NCBI GenBank assembly: GCA_007134695.1 | Contig: SLKI01000013.1 | Span: 1 to 55,575, forward strand | From: Balneolaceae bacterium | GTDB lineage: Bacteria; Bacteroidota; Rhodothermia; Balneolales; Balneolaceae | Reading direction: 5' to 3' | DNA length: 55,575 bases | In this document: positions 45,837 to 54,549 of the stretch, piece by piece | Position numbering within the stretch: position 1 is the stretch's first letter | How the letters are laid out: each line of letters opens with the position of its first letter | Translations under genes and position numbers: made by a program | The notes under the pieces: generated by a model | The model's database searches: none | Seen by the model: only the letters and a program-made list of their open reading frames with translations | Told to the model about the DNA's origin: nothing

Positions 45837-47354
45837 CTACCAGAAAAGCATCAATCTTCCAAATCCGCCGTCGAACCGCTGAGGCTTGTCACGTACGTGA
45901 GCCGTGGTCCAGCCGCCTTCCAGATCCCCGTCTACATCGTAAGATGCGCCGACCATCAGAAAAGCTCGTCGGCTGAAACGGTAGCCGAACATCAATGTGA
46001 GTCGTTCATTGTAGGAGGTAAGAACGAAACGATAAAAACCTCGATAGGGGATCGCTTTTGAAATTGTTCCTCCATACTCGTAGTCATCTCCCAAAAAATT
46101 GCGATAGTCGGCGCTCCACTCAACAGCTAACAGAAACCCTCTTTCACCGGGATCGTATCCCAGTCGGTTACGCATCATCCAGCGGTTTTCACTGAAATCG
46201 AAGGGATAGAGTTGTATACCGGAGCTGTGACGGGTTTCATGTTCGTCGCGCTGAACATCACGGTTGAATGTTCGCCAAAGCCAGTTGTGCAGATAAAAGT
46301 GCCCTCGCTGCAGGGCGACGAACGCCCCCAGGCTGCTTTCGATCTGCCGGTTACCTTTATCTACAGCCAGGTTGAAATCTTCCTCGACATTTTCTCTGCT
46401 GAAGCTTGCATATCGGTATCGCCAGTTGAACCCCACCGTAAAACGCTCTTCTGCATATTCGATCAGTGCGCCGATATAGCGGTTTCGACTTCGGTCCCGA
46501 AAGCTTTCTTCGGATCCTTCTTCAAATTCACCAACCGTTTGAAGCGGTGTCTGGATTCCTGCCATCAGCTCTCCCCTCAGGTTGTTATACTCAGGTGAAG
46601 ACGCTTTAAAGGAGAAAAGCCACGGCCTGAGTTCATGGCGGCGAAGCTCCGGGTCGTCGGTTCCCCGTCGCTGTCCCAGGTCATATGCAGCGTTGTTGGC
46701 CCAGTCCAGCGCCGTCACTTCCAGCTGTACCGCACCGTTCTGCCACTCCCCAAAACGGTACCAGAAAGTGGCATCCAGATCTGGCTTCTGCTCGGTTAGT
46801 GTATGGAGTAGTCCCGCGGTATGATTCTCTCGAATCTGAAAGTTAAATCCCAGAAGCACAAGCATGCGATCCTGGCGCATATCGTAACGACGAACAAAAT
46901 GAAGCGGCATCTCTACACGCCCGCCAACGGGAACCGTATTGCGCACTTCGGCACCCTGAATGAATTGCCCCAGGTTAAAGCTTCCGAAGAAGGTGCGGAA
47001 ACTGGTGTCCGGTTCGTAATACCAGAGGTAATCGTCTGCGGTGGAGTAGTTATAGGTGATCAGATCGATATCGTGTTCCTTTGTCATCGATGGGGTAGTG
47101 AAACGAAACAGCCCCCGATCGTAGAATGGGCCACCGTAGTTGTGGTAACGATCGGTAATCATCCATCGGGTCTCCTCTTCCCATCCGAACAGAGTGGTAC
47201 GGATCTGTGCTTCTGCCTGGAGCGGATACAGCGTTTTGATCAATAAAGCCAGCAGAATTGCAGCGGGCAGAATTCGGGCTGTACGATAACCCGGTTCAAA
47301 CTTTCGTTTGCTGTAGTCTCGAACTGTTATGAAAGGTTGACTGATTAATTCCAC
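45837..47354 (-). CDS. uncharacterised outer-membrane beta-barrel protein
   Basis: The 505-residue protein has a long basic n-region, a signal-like hydrophobic stretch (about 29-44) ending in AEAQ, and then many alternating aromatic/polar strands typical of a beta-barrel. It ends with LMLFW, a terminal aromatic residue as in Bam-dependent outer-membrane proteins. I do not recognise the family; it may be a capsule or exopolysaccharide-associated barrel given the context. It is convergent with the sugar transferase (21-bp gap). An ATG further downstream could be used, but the signal sequence supports a start at or near 47354. Confidence 0.7.
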   Translation of the reverse strand: MELISQPFITVRDYSKRKFEPGYRTARILPAAILLALLIKTLYPLQAEAQIRTTLFGWEEETRWMITDRYHNYGGPFYDRGLFRFTTPSMTKEHDIDLITYNYSTADDYLWYYEPDTSFRTFFGSFNLGQFIQGAEVRNTVPVGGRVEMPLHFVRRYDMRQDRMLVLLGFNFQIRENHTAGLLHTLTEQKPDLDATFWYRFGEWQNGAVQLEVTALDWANNAAYDLGQRRGTDDPELRRHELRPWLFSFKASSPEYNNLRGELMAGIQTPLQTVGEFEEGSEESFRDRSRNRYIGALIEYAEERFTVGFNWRYRYASFSRENVEEDFNLAVDKGNRQIESSLGAFVALQRGHFYLHNWLWRTFNRDVQRDEHETRHSSGIQLYPFDFSENRWMMRNRLGYDPGERGFLLAVEWSADYRNFLGDDYEYGGTISKAIPYRGFYRFVLTSYNERLTLMFGYRFSRRAFLMVGASYDVDGDLEGGWTTAHVRDKPQRFDGGFGRLMLFW

Positions 47355-47781
47355 GGCTGACGTGTCTGTTCCTTCTATCTGGGTTCAAAAAACATACCGA
47401 CCTCTTTCGGGGAGTGTGATCTGAGGATATCGATCCCTGATATAGCCCGCTGGAGCACCTTAAAGGCCATGAACACGGTTAACAAGCTGTAATGCAGTAG
47501 ACAGGTGTGCGGTATCTCCGCCGCATTTTTTTCCGCTTTTACAGGAAATCCTTTCTTCCTTATCCACCCGGGCATTGCCGGGTTCCTCTTCCGGATTTTT
47601 GATTTAAGTCGTCCCGAAGCCAATCGATAAGTAGATCAAGAGCAGAACGAAGGCTGAAAATCGGCCTTTCCGAAAAAATCCCCGGATTACAGACGAGCTT
47701 CGAATGATGTTAAAATCAGAGACCTCCTACAGCGGCATTACCCACATTTGCATTAACGGCCCAAGACGGGTTGTCACGGGC
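47355..47781. other. divergent gap between two outer-membrane protein genes
   Basis: This 427-bp gap separates the starts of the 505-residue barrel (minus) and the second outer-membrane protein (plus), so both promoters should lie here. A hairpin ACCCGG-GCATTG-CCGGGT lies at 47566-47583. Open frames here (for example an 82-codon minus-strand frame at 47375-47623) show no recognisable domain and are not called. Confidence 0.5.
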
Positions 47782-49746
47782 ATGAAACGATTGGCCGAGA
47801 GCCTGAAATTTTTAATGGCAGCCTGTTTACTGATCTGTTTGGCAGGTTATTCTGACCTGTTTGCACAGAACTCCGGAAAGTCGGGTGATCGTCATTTGAC
47901 GGAAAAAATCTCGGCCGTGGAGAGTGATGAAGTTGATTATGAGGATGAGGATAAATCCGATGACGAGAATGAGGAAAAGTCAGATGATGAGAATGGTGAA
48001 AGCGATGAGGAGGAAAAAGATCCACCCGGAGCCGAGAATCGTCCCTACATTGTTCATAATGCCGATACCACCTATGTACTTTATGAATTGATGATGGACA
48101 GCCTGGTCGTTACAACAAGTGGTGTTCCAAGGGCGGTACTCGATGCTCGTCGAACGCTGTCTCATGCAAACCCTGTGCATCGTCTTGTGGAAACTACCGA
48201 ACTTTCAACCAGTATCAGCGGCCAGACGGCTGACTTGCAACGGGATCTGCCCTCGATGATTCGGTTCTATACACCTCAGGGCATTCCTCTGGTAACCAAG
48301 TATACAAGCAATAATGCATTGACTACGACAATTCCCGATCATGCCGTCGACCTCAATCTCTATGAGCCCAGTGTGCGATATCCCAATCCTGATGCACCGG
48401 TGATCCTCCAGCCGGACTATTCGAAACATCGGGGATTCTCTGTAACGCCGCTGAAACAGACGGCAGGTTACGCAACCGGATCTGATCAATGGTATCAGGC
48501 AGGTGTCAGTCTTGAGCGGTCCGCAACTCCCGGTGGTGTCGAAAAGTATATCCCTGAAGCGGCTGCCTATGCCACCACTTATGCCTGGTTCGGTTCGGCC
48601 CGTGTACAACACAACGGTTTTCAGACTGAAGTGATGGCTCACAAATCACACTCAAACAACGAGTTCGGTGAACTTCTGGGAGTTGACTGGATGGAAGAGA
48701 TAGACGACAACCGATTTCTGCTGGTTCACTCGGAATTTTCGGCCGGGAATCAGACAAAACTGCACGCCGGAATCGGGCGCCAGGTCGCATCAGCAAGTAA
48801 ATATGTTGAAGAGTTCGGGACCTGGTATGAAGATGACCACCTTGTAGAAGTTTGGTCTCTCTCCGCCGGAGTCAAGCGAAAAGGTGTGATGTTTCGGTCC
48901 GGATATCACGATATGTACCGCGCATATCCCGATTCGGTGTCAGCCAAGATGCAGCGATTTCATTCAATGGCCGCGTGGCAGACGCCACTGGGTGATCGGG
49001 CTGATTTGACACTTGAGACTGGATACGACTTTCGAGATCGGGAGCCGTCGTTTAGTGCCAGCTTGTATGCCGAACCGACCCGAAACTTTTCTCTAAAGTT
49101 GGATGCAGCCCGGGTTTTCGATCCGATCGGATCGGAGGCACTCAACAGCTCGGTCCGGGAAATCCAGCGAGAACCTCATCCGTGGAAGACTTCCTATGTT
49201 CGTGCCGATGCCATTTACCAATGGCAGAAAGTACGACTTGATGCATCTTTGCTTTATAAAGCGACTCGGCTGGGGTGGTATGATAAACCCTCAATGATCC
49301 AGGGATGGGTTCCCCGTTTGGGACTCAGCGGCCGTATCACTTCCGATTACTATATTGGATGGAAACTGAATGCAACTTGGCGGCCGCTCACCCTCAATGT
49401 GAAAGGCGACGATCCGCGACAGATGCCCGGAGCAGCTCGCGCGCAGATGCATGCGGCATTTGAAGTAAGTAGTGAAAAAATGCACTATGTATTTAAAATC
49501 GATACGTTCTTCCGGCAGGAACAGTTAATACGAAGCGGCATCACAGCCGATCTTGGAACCCGTCACTTTATTTCCATGGGAGTGGTCCGTACGATGAATT
49601 CGGTACGAGTTGGGTTGCGTTTTGACAACCTGCTCGGACTATTCGGGGTGAAAAACAAGATGATTGCCTGGTATAGCGAAAAGAACGGGATGGAGTTTGC
49701 AGATGCACCGCCGCTTCCGAGCTTGAGTGTATCGGTCGGGTTATAA
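47782..49746 (+). CDS. uncharacterised outer-membrane protein with acidic linker
   Basis: From ATG 47782 the protein is 654 residues; the frame also extends to ATG 47704, but only the shorter form begins with a proper signal peptide (MKRLAESLKFLMAACLLICL, cleavage after LFAQ). An acidic low-complexity linker (about 38-84, EDEDKSDDENEEKSDDENG) follows. The rest is a strand-rich domain with many aromatic/charged alternations and an ending in SVSVGL, as in TonB-receptor-like or transport barrels. No plug-domain motif is clear. It lies between a barrel gene and a glycosyltransferase gene. A role in glycan or nutrient transport is possible but unproven. Confidence 0.7.
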   Translation: MKRLAESLKFLMAACLLICLAGYSDLFAQNSGKSGDRHLTEKISAVESDEVDYEDEDKSDDENEEKSDDENGESDEEEKDPPGAENRPYIVHNADTTYVLYELMMDSLVVTTSGVPRAVLDARRTLSHANPVHRLVETTELSTSISGQTADLQRDLPSMIRFYTPQGIPLVTKYTSNNALTTTIPDHAVDLNLYEPSVRYPNPDAPVILQPDYSKHRGFSVTPLKQTAGYATGSDQWYQAGVSLERSATPGGVEKYIPEAAAYATTYAWFGSARVQHNGFQTEVMAHKSHSNNEFGELLGVDWMEEIDDNRFLLVHSEFSAGNQTKLHAGIGRQVASASKYVEEFGTWYEDDHLVEVWSLSAGVKRKGVMFRSGYHDMYRAYPDSVSAKMQRFHSMAAWQTPLGDRADLTLETGYDFRDREPSFSASLYAEPTRNFSLKLDAARVFDPIGSEALNSSVREIQREPHPWKTSYVRADAIYQWQKVRLDASLLYKATRLGWYDKPSMIQGWVPRLGLSGRITSDYYIGWKLNATWRPLTLNVKGDDPRQMPGAARAQMHAAFEVSSEKMHYVFKIDTFFRQEQLIRSGITADLGTRHFISMGVVRTMNSVRVGLRFDNLLGLFGVKNKMIAWYSEKNGMEFADAPPLPSLSVSVGL

Positions 49747-49749
49747 TTC

Positions 49750-51042
49750 CTAACTGTCGTCCGGCAAATTGAGTGTTTTGCTATAAACCTCTTCGAACCT
49801 CTCGGCCGCTATTGACCACGTTGCTCGTGTGCGAACCCACCGCCGGGCCGCATCCCCAAGTTTATTTGCCAAACGCCTGTCAGATAGCAATTTTTGGATT
49901 GCTTCAGCTAGCTTATCGATATTTTCCGGTTCCACGAGAAGCCCATTGTCACCTTCTTGAATCATCTCCGGCGTACCGCCTACACGGGTCCCTATGGTCG
50001 GAACACCGACCGCGAGAGCCGATAGAATTGCCAGGCTGAAGTTTTCATGTCGGGCGGGAAAAACACAGAGCCGGCTGCCGGCAATCAACTCGCCAAGCTG
50101 GTTGTGAGGCTGCCAGGGCAAAAATCGGACCTCATTACCGAGATTCAATTGAGCAGCGAGCTTTTCGAAGTGACCCTGATCTTTGCCTTCACCGACAATC
50201 CAGAGGGGAGGGCGGGGGCGTTGAAGGAGGGCATAGGCTCGAATAAGCAGATCTACACCTTTGTCGCGATGTAAACGTCCGAAAAACAGGATAGGTGCAG
50301 AGTTGTCTCGACCACTACTGGAGGCAGGTTCGGTCCATCTGTAGCTCAGGAACTCGTCAGGCACACCGTTCGGAACGACGGAGACCCTCTCTCTGCGGAC
50401 ACCTCGAATCTGGCTGACTTTTTGGCCTGCCCATTCGCTGGGTGGACAGATGAGGTCTGAAATTTGAAGTACTTTTGCCTGAGCCAGATATTTCCAGTCG
50501 TGCAGAGCCAGATCCATCTTTTGGAGAATCGACGTTTTGCCGTTCGAAATGATCGCATCAGGATAGCTCGAGTAGCGCGGAGTTGAGATGAGTCGGAATC
50601 CGTATCGCTTTTTTAGTCCGCCGAGCCATCCGGCTTCTTCGCCATTGGCATGAACGATCACTCCGCCCGTTATCTTATTGTGCTGAATCCGGCTGAAATT
50701 GGCCTCATCCGAAATTGAGTTCTCAGGGAGGAAAGCCCCTCTTTGTCTAAACTCTCTGCAAAGGCGTTTGACGATCGTTCGAAATGAAATACCCCCTGCT
50801 GGCCTCAGGAGCATGTTTCGCTGGCTTCGAATGCCCGGAATCCAGGCCCAATGGAGAGCATAGGGTAGGTCGTTCGGAGTGCTAATCTGCTCGAAGGGGA
50901 CTTTGGAATAGATGACATGTACATCGTGGCCCCGCCGTGCCAGTTCGACAGCCAGTGAGTGTGTAGAGCGCTGTCCTCCACCGCTGTAGGCCGACCAGGG
51001 TGAATAGTTGACTGTCAGGATGATGCGGAACCGATCGCCCAT
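49750..51042 (-). CDS. glycosyltransferase family 4 (GT-B fold)
   Basis: The 430-residue protein has the GT4 layout. The N-terminal Rossmann domain has YSPWSAYSGGGQRSTHSLA and LARRGHDVHVI. In the C-terminal nucleotide-sugar domain, VVPNGVPDEF (about 225-234) is followed by PILFFGRLHRDKGVDLLIRAY, then VEGKDQGHF-type GEGKDQG. The EX7E motif region NFSLAILSALAVGVPTIGT, with VGGTPEMIQEG, completes the family signature. It probably adds a sugar to a lipid-linked glycan made by this region. It lies alone on the minus strand, tail to tail with the outer-membrane gene (3-bp gap). Confidence 0.92.
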   Translation of the reverse strand: MGDRFRIILTVNYSPWSAYSGGGQRSTHSLAVELARRGHDVHVIYSKVPFEQISTPNDLPYALHWAWIPGIRSQRNMLLRPAGGISFRTIVKRLCREFRQRGAFLPENSISDEANFSRIQHNKITGGVIVHANGEEAGWLGGLKKRYGFRLISTPRYSSYPDAIISNGKTSILQKMDLALHDWKYLAQAKVLQISDLICPPSEWAGQKVSQIRGVRRERVSVVPNGVPDEFLSYRWTEPASSSGRDNSAPILFFGRLHRDKGVDLLIRAYALLQRPRPPLWIVGEGKDQGHFEKLAAQLNLGNEVRFLPWQPHNQLGELIAGSRLCVFPARHENFSLAILSALAVGVPTIGTRVGGTPEMIQEGDNGLLVEPENIDKLAEAIQKLLSDRRLANKLGDAARRWVRTRATWSIAAERFEEVYSKTLNLPDDS

Positions 51043-51152
51043 AACGCTGCCTGCTAAATTGTTTCAGTCTAAAACGTTACATACGGTTTTTCACACTTGA
51101 AAATCAGCCTTAATCGGCCGGAGTCCACATCCAACGCAACCGGCCCATTTTC
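51043..51152. other. gap between coaBC and the GT4 gene
   Basis: A 110-bp gap between two minus-strand genes. I see no terminator hairpin or repeat. It may carry the promoter of the glycosyltransferase gene. Confidence 0.3.
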
Positions 51153-52391
51153 TCAAAACCGGTTCATTTCGAAGCTGTCCTCACTATTGCTCATCTCACC
51201 GAAGATCGTGTTAAGAATCTGCCGGGCGATCTGGCGCTTCTCTCCTTCGAATTCGCTTATACTATCCTTACCGATCAGCAAGATCCGGTTTTGGTCAGAG
51301 GCAAACCCGGCATCTTCGCCTGTCAAATCGTTGGCACAAATCCAGTCGAGGTTCTTGGCCTCGAGTTTTCTTCGTGCATTTGATTCCAGATTTTCTGTTT
51401 CCATGGCAAATCCGATCAGCGTTTGATCGTCCCGCCGACGGCTGCCGAGCCAGGCGAGGCTGTCCGGGGTTTCAGTTAAATCCACAGATGGGCTACCGCT
51501 CTCTTTTTTGTGTTTCTGGCCGGCGGTTTCAGCCGGCTTGTAATCAGCTACGGCGGCAGCCGCTATCACAACATCGGCATCGGCATGCTTCTGTACCAGT
51601 GAAAAAAGTTGATCGGCCGAATCAAATTTCTCGACCTGTACTCCTTCGGGCGGATCTTGTGCTACCGGGCCGCAGAGGAGAATGACGTCGCCGCCAAGAT
51701 TTCGGGCCGCTTCGGCCATAGCAAACCCCATTTTGCCACTGCTAGGATTGGAGATATATCGGACTGGATCGATATGCTCACGAGTCGGTCCTGCGGTCAC
51801 GAGGACTTTTTTTTTATGTAAAGGGCCGCCGGATCGTTGTTTTTCAATGATCTCTTCTGATTTATCGACAATCTCCTTTAATTCGGGAAGACGGCCGGCT
51901 CCCTCCAGTCCGCTGGCCAGATATCCCTCATCAGGCTGCATCACATGAAATCCATACTCATCAGCCAGCTCCAAATTTTCTCTGACGGCTGGATGTTCGA
52001 TCATACCAGCGTCCATCGTCGGACAGAGCAGAATCGGGCAGCGAGCCGCGAGGGCGATCGATGTAAGCATATTGTCCGCCTGGCCGTGCACCAGCTTGGA
52101 AAGAGTGTTGGCCGTGCAAGGTGCTATGACCATCAGATCGGCCCATTCACCCCAGTGAATGTGGCGGGTCCAGGAATCGTCGGTGTCGTTTCCGCTGAAC
52201 ACCTCGACCGCAACGGCGGTTCGTGAAAGAGTGGAAAAGGTTTCGGTGCCGACAAACCGGGTCGCCGATGGAGTCATGGTGACCCGTAGTTCTGCTCCTG
52301 ATTTTTGAAATTCGCGCAGCAGGGCCGCTGATTTATAGGCGGCAATCCCGCCGGTGACCCCCAGCAAAATCTTTTTGCCGGAAAGACTCAT
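51153..52391 (-). CDS. coaBC: bifunctional phosphopantothenoylcysteine decarboxylase/phosphopantothenate-cysteine ligase
   Basis: The 412-residue fusion makes 4'-phosphopantetheine, two steps of CoA synthesis. The N-terminal CoaC flavoprotein domain has [20 protein letters not shown] at the start, the catalytic histidine region [22 protein letters not shown] and the CPTMDAGM segment. The C-terminal CoaB ligase has [20 protein letters not shown] and SSGKMG followed by [11 protein letters not shown]-like [11 protein letters not shown]. Its start codon shares one base with the end of rpoZ (ATG within the TAATG overlap), indicating translational coupling. Length is typical (about 400). Confidence 0.96.
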   Translation of the reverse strand: MSLSGKKILLGVTGGIAAYKSAALLREFQKSGAELRVTMTPSATRFVGTETFSTLSRTAVAVEVFSGNDTDDSWTRHIHWGEWADLMVIAPCTANTLSKLVHGQADNMLTSIALAARCPILLCPTMDAGMIEHPAVRENLELADEYGFHVMQPDEGYLASGLEGAGRLPELKEIVDKSEEIIEKQRSGGPLHKKKVLVTAGPTREHIDPVRYISNPSSGKMGFAMAEAARNLGGDVILLCGPVAQDPPEGVQVEKFDSADQLFSLVQKHADADVVIAAAAVADYKPAETAGQKHKKESGSPSVDLTETPDSLAWLGSRRRDDQTLIGFAMETENLESNARRKLEAKNLDWICANDLTGEDAGFASDQNRILLIGKDSISEFEGEKRQIARQILNTIFGEMSNSEDSFEMNRF

Positions 52392-52684
52392 TACTCATCC
52401 TTATCCGGATAGCTGAAATAGATTTTATCTTCCAGCATCTCGTTTACAGAACGCTGGGTTGCATGCGGCAGCTCTTCAAAAGCTTTGGAGATGCGCTCCT
52501 GCTCTTCGTTAAAAGTGAACTCCTCTTCTTCTTCAAACCCTTCGAAATATTTGAGTTTTTCGTCGAGTTCGAGCTTTTCCTGGGCGGCAATCTGACGTGC
52601 ACGCTTGGCCATCACGACCAGCAGCTCATATCGGTTTTCAGAAATCGTGCCCAGGTTTTCAAGGTTTAATGTCTTGACTGCCAT
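52391..52684 (-). CDS. rpoZ: DNA-directed RNA polymerase omega subunit
   Basis: The 97-residue protein matches the RpoZ/Rpb6 family. It has ENRYELLVVMAKRARQIA (about 16-33), the helix that clamps the beta' subunit, followed by acidic LKYFEGFEEEEEFTFNEEQE and a helical end. Omega assists beta' folding and is part of the ppGpp site. Position between gmk and coaBC is the common bacterial order (gmk-rpoZ-coaBC). The tail ends DEDK-like PDKDE. The upstream gap holds an 18-bp tandem repeat. Confidence 0.92.
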   Translation of the reverse strand: MAVKTLNLENLGTISENRYELLVVMAKRARQIAAQEKLELDEKLKYFEGFEEEEEFTFNEEQERISKAFEELPHATQRSVNEMLEDKIYFSYPDKDE

Positions 52685-52918
52685 ATGTTTGACTCCTTTT
52701 CGGTTCGTTCTTCTGCTCTGTGGCAGGATGAATCATACAAAGATACGTTTTCTGACTTTGGGATTCAATTCGCCGATGAACAGTTTAAACTGCCCGTAGT
52801 ATCGGCAATTTCAGTCGAGAATGGATCGATTCAGCCAGAGGCCGGCATTCAGCCAGAAGCCGGCGATTAGCCAAAAGCCGGCGTTTAGCCAGAGACCGGC
52901 ATTTAGCTGAAAAATCGA
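52685..52918. other. gmk-rpoZ gap with 18-bp tandem repeat
   Basis: This 234-bp gap lies between the gmk stop and the rpoZ start. The rpoZ-proximal half has no clear element. The gmk-proximal half holds a tandem repeat of an 18-bp unit (52829-52912). In most genomes these two genes are close together, so the gap is long. The repeat could be an mRNA processing or regulatory site, or neutral expansion. Confidence 0.6.
52829..52912. repeat. 18-bp tandem repeat (4 full units and a partial)
   Basis: Units at 52829-52846, 52847-52864, 52865-52882, 52883-52900, and a 12-bp remnant at 52901-52912, with consensus (a/g)(t/a)TTAGCCAGAAGCCGGC. Register is exact at 18 bp and divergence increases to the right. 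GCCGGC is a palindromic NaeI-like core in every full unit. Reading frames across it contain stops, so it is not coding. Confidence 0.92.
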
Positions 52919-53497
52919 TCAACGGCCAATAAACTGCTTAATCACGTCCCTGAGTTCTTCCCATGCCCGCTCCAGCTCATCGTTGACAATCACCACATCG
53001 AAGCGATCTTCGTACGCCAGTTCTTTCTCGGCTCGCTCAAGGCGTGCCTGCAGGGTCTTTTCGGTTTCGGTGCCGCGATCGGCCAATCTCTGACGGAGCA
53101 CCTGGAGGGAAGGAGGCTTGAGAAAGATCGCCAGAGCCTGATTCCGGTAGATCTTTTTGATGTTGGTAGCGCCGAGGACTTCTATATCCAGCAACACATG
53201 GTAGCCCTCGCCGCGAAGCCGCTCAACATCCGGCCGGAGTGTACCGTAGCGGATACCGTTATAAAACTCTTCCCATTCCAGGAAATCTCCCCGGTCGACC
53301 CTCTCCTGAAACTCTTCCGGAGTTAAAAAGTAGTACTCTCTCCCTTGCTTTTCTCCTTCGCGAGGAGAACGAGTTGTAGCCGATACAGAGAATTTCACCG
53401 AATCGAACGCTTCAAGGACCCTCTGGGCCATAGTCGATTTGCCGCCGCCGCTCGGGGCAACAAGAATAATCACTTTGCCTTTTTCCTGCTTGGTCAT
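52919..53497 (-). CDS. gmk: guanylate kinase
   Basis: The 192-residue enzyme phosphorylates GMP to GDP. The P-loop is LVAPSGGGKST at 12-22, with Ala where the first Gly of GPSG is common. Next come the GMP-binding SATTRSPREGEKQGREYYF (about 38-56) and EWEEFYNGIRYGT (about 74-86), then LDIEVLGATNIKK and IFLKPPSLQVLRQRL. The lid and adenine region follow. Length is typical (190-210). It ends with a short arginine tail. Confidence 0.96.
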   Translation of the reverse strand: MTKQEKGKVIILVAPSGGGKSTMAQRVLEAFDSVKFSVSATTRSPREGEKQGREYYFLTPEEFQERVDRGDFLEWEEFYNGIRYGTLRPDVERLRGEGYHVLLDIEVLGATNIKKIYRNQALAIFLKPPSLQVLRQRLADRGTETEKTLQARLERAEKELAYEDRFDVVIVNDELERAWEELRDVIKQFIGR

Positions 53498-53598
53498 CGT
53501 TTCTTCATCTGATTCCCGGATACGGCTGGTAAAGGTCTCCGGAAACGGCCTTCAGCGGTAATAGAGCAATTACACACTTTTCAGACCGCATCAATCTG

Positions 53599-54480
53599 TT
53601 ATTCTATATTCTGAACCTGCTCCCGTACCTGTTCAAGTTTCTCCTTGGAATAAACGACCAGATGGGAGATCTCCGAGTCGTTGGCTTTTGACCCGATGGT
53701 ATTGAGCTCACGATTGATCTCCTGGCTTAGAAAATTGAGCCTCCGTCCAACCGGATCGCTGCTTTCGATCGCCTCAAGAAAGAATTTGAGGTGAGACTTG
53801 AGCCGCGTTACCTCTTCCTGGATATCCATTTTATCGACCAGCAGCGCAAGTTCCTGATCGAGTCTTGCCGGATCGATCTCGTCGTCACTAAGCAGAGCAG
53901 ACATCCGCTCTTTGAGCTTCTCAAGGGCTTCCGGTGCACGATCTTCGGCCAGGCTGACAATTTTTTCAAGTTGAGAATCCATAGCCTGGATATGGCTGAT
54001 CAACTCCTTTTTGAGCTGTCCGCCCTCGTTTTTCCTCATCTTGACCAGGGTATCCAGAGCTTCATCGGCCGCCTTGTTTGTGAGTGCCCAGGTCAACTCC
54101 ACTGTCTTCGGATCCTCCGGCTTTTTGACAAAGATATCCTCGAAGATCATCAGGTGGTCCAGCTCAATCTGGGATGAGAGGCCCGCCTGTTCGTTCATGT
54201 TTCGGAGCATTTCACTGTAAAATTTAACCAGATCAGGCTGGTAGGTGATCTCCGGTTCGTCGCTTTCGAACTTGTCGACATTGACCGTGATATTAATTTT
54301 ACCCCGCCGTACCATTTTTTGAACTTTCTCTTTGATCACCAGCTCTTTGTCGTTCAATGAGCTGGGCAACCGTACGGAGATGTCCAGAAATCGGCTGTTG
54401 AGTGATTTCATTTCTACGGTTACCTGAAACCCCTTTTCCGTAGCAACTCCTCGCCCGAAACCTGTCATAGATGTAATCAT
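53599..54480 (-). CDS. yicC: YicC/YloC family endoribonuclease
   Basis: The 293-residue protein carries the YicC_N domain (MITSMTGFGRG at the start, then EMKSLNSRFLDISVRLP) and the C-terminal DUF1732 domain. The latter has RLDQELALLVDKMDIQEEVTRLKSHL (quoted in part: LLVDKMDIQEEVTRLK), GRRLNFLSQEINRE and NTIGSKAND. YicC in E. coli is an endoribonuclease affecting small RNA decay. The gene precedes gmk by 101 bp, the common order yicC-gmk-rpoZ. Length is typical (about 290). Confidence 0.94.
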   Translation of the reverse strand: MITSMTGFGRGVATEKGFQVTVEMKSLNSRFLDISVRLPSSLNDKELVIKEKVQKMVRRGKINITVNVDKFESDEPEITYQPDLVKFYSEMLRNMNEQAGLSSQIELDHLMIFEDIFVKKPEDPKTVELTWALTNKAADEALDTLVKMRKNEGGQLKKELISHIQAMDSQLEKIVSLAEDRAPEALEKLKERMSALLSDDEIDPARLDQELALLVDKMDIQEEVTRLKSHLKFFLEAIESSDPVGRRLNFLSQEINRELNTIGSKANDSEISHLVVYSKEKLEQVREQVQNIE

Positions 54481-54549
54481 AACGCAAATAGCCGTTTTTC
54501 ACAGTAAACTAAAGTAAAAAAGGGGAGAATATCATTTTTATCTAAACAG

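Noticed and set aside
47375-47623. 82-codon minus-strand frame in the divergent gap
   Set aside because: No domain, weak start context, and it would occupy the promoter region of the barrel gene. A hydrophobic stretch alone is not sufficient evidence.
52829-52912. 18-bp repeat considered as CRISPR or a short coding repeat
   Set aside because: No spacers between units, and stop codons interrupt the reading frame.
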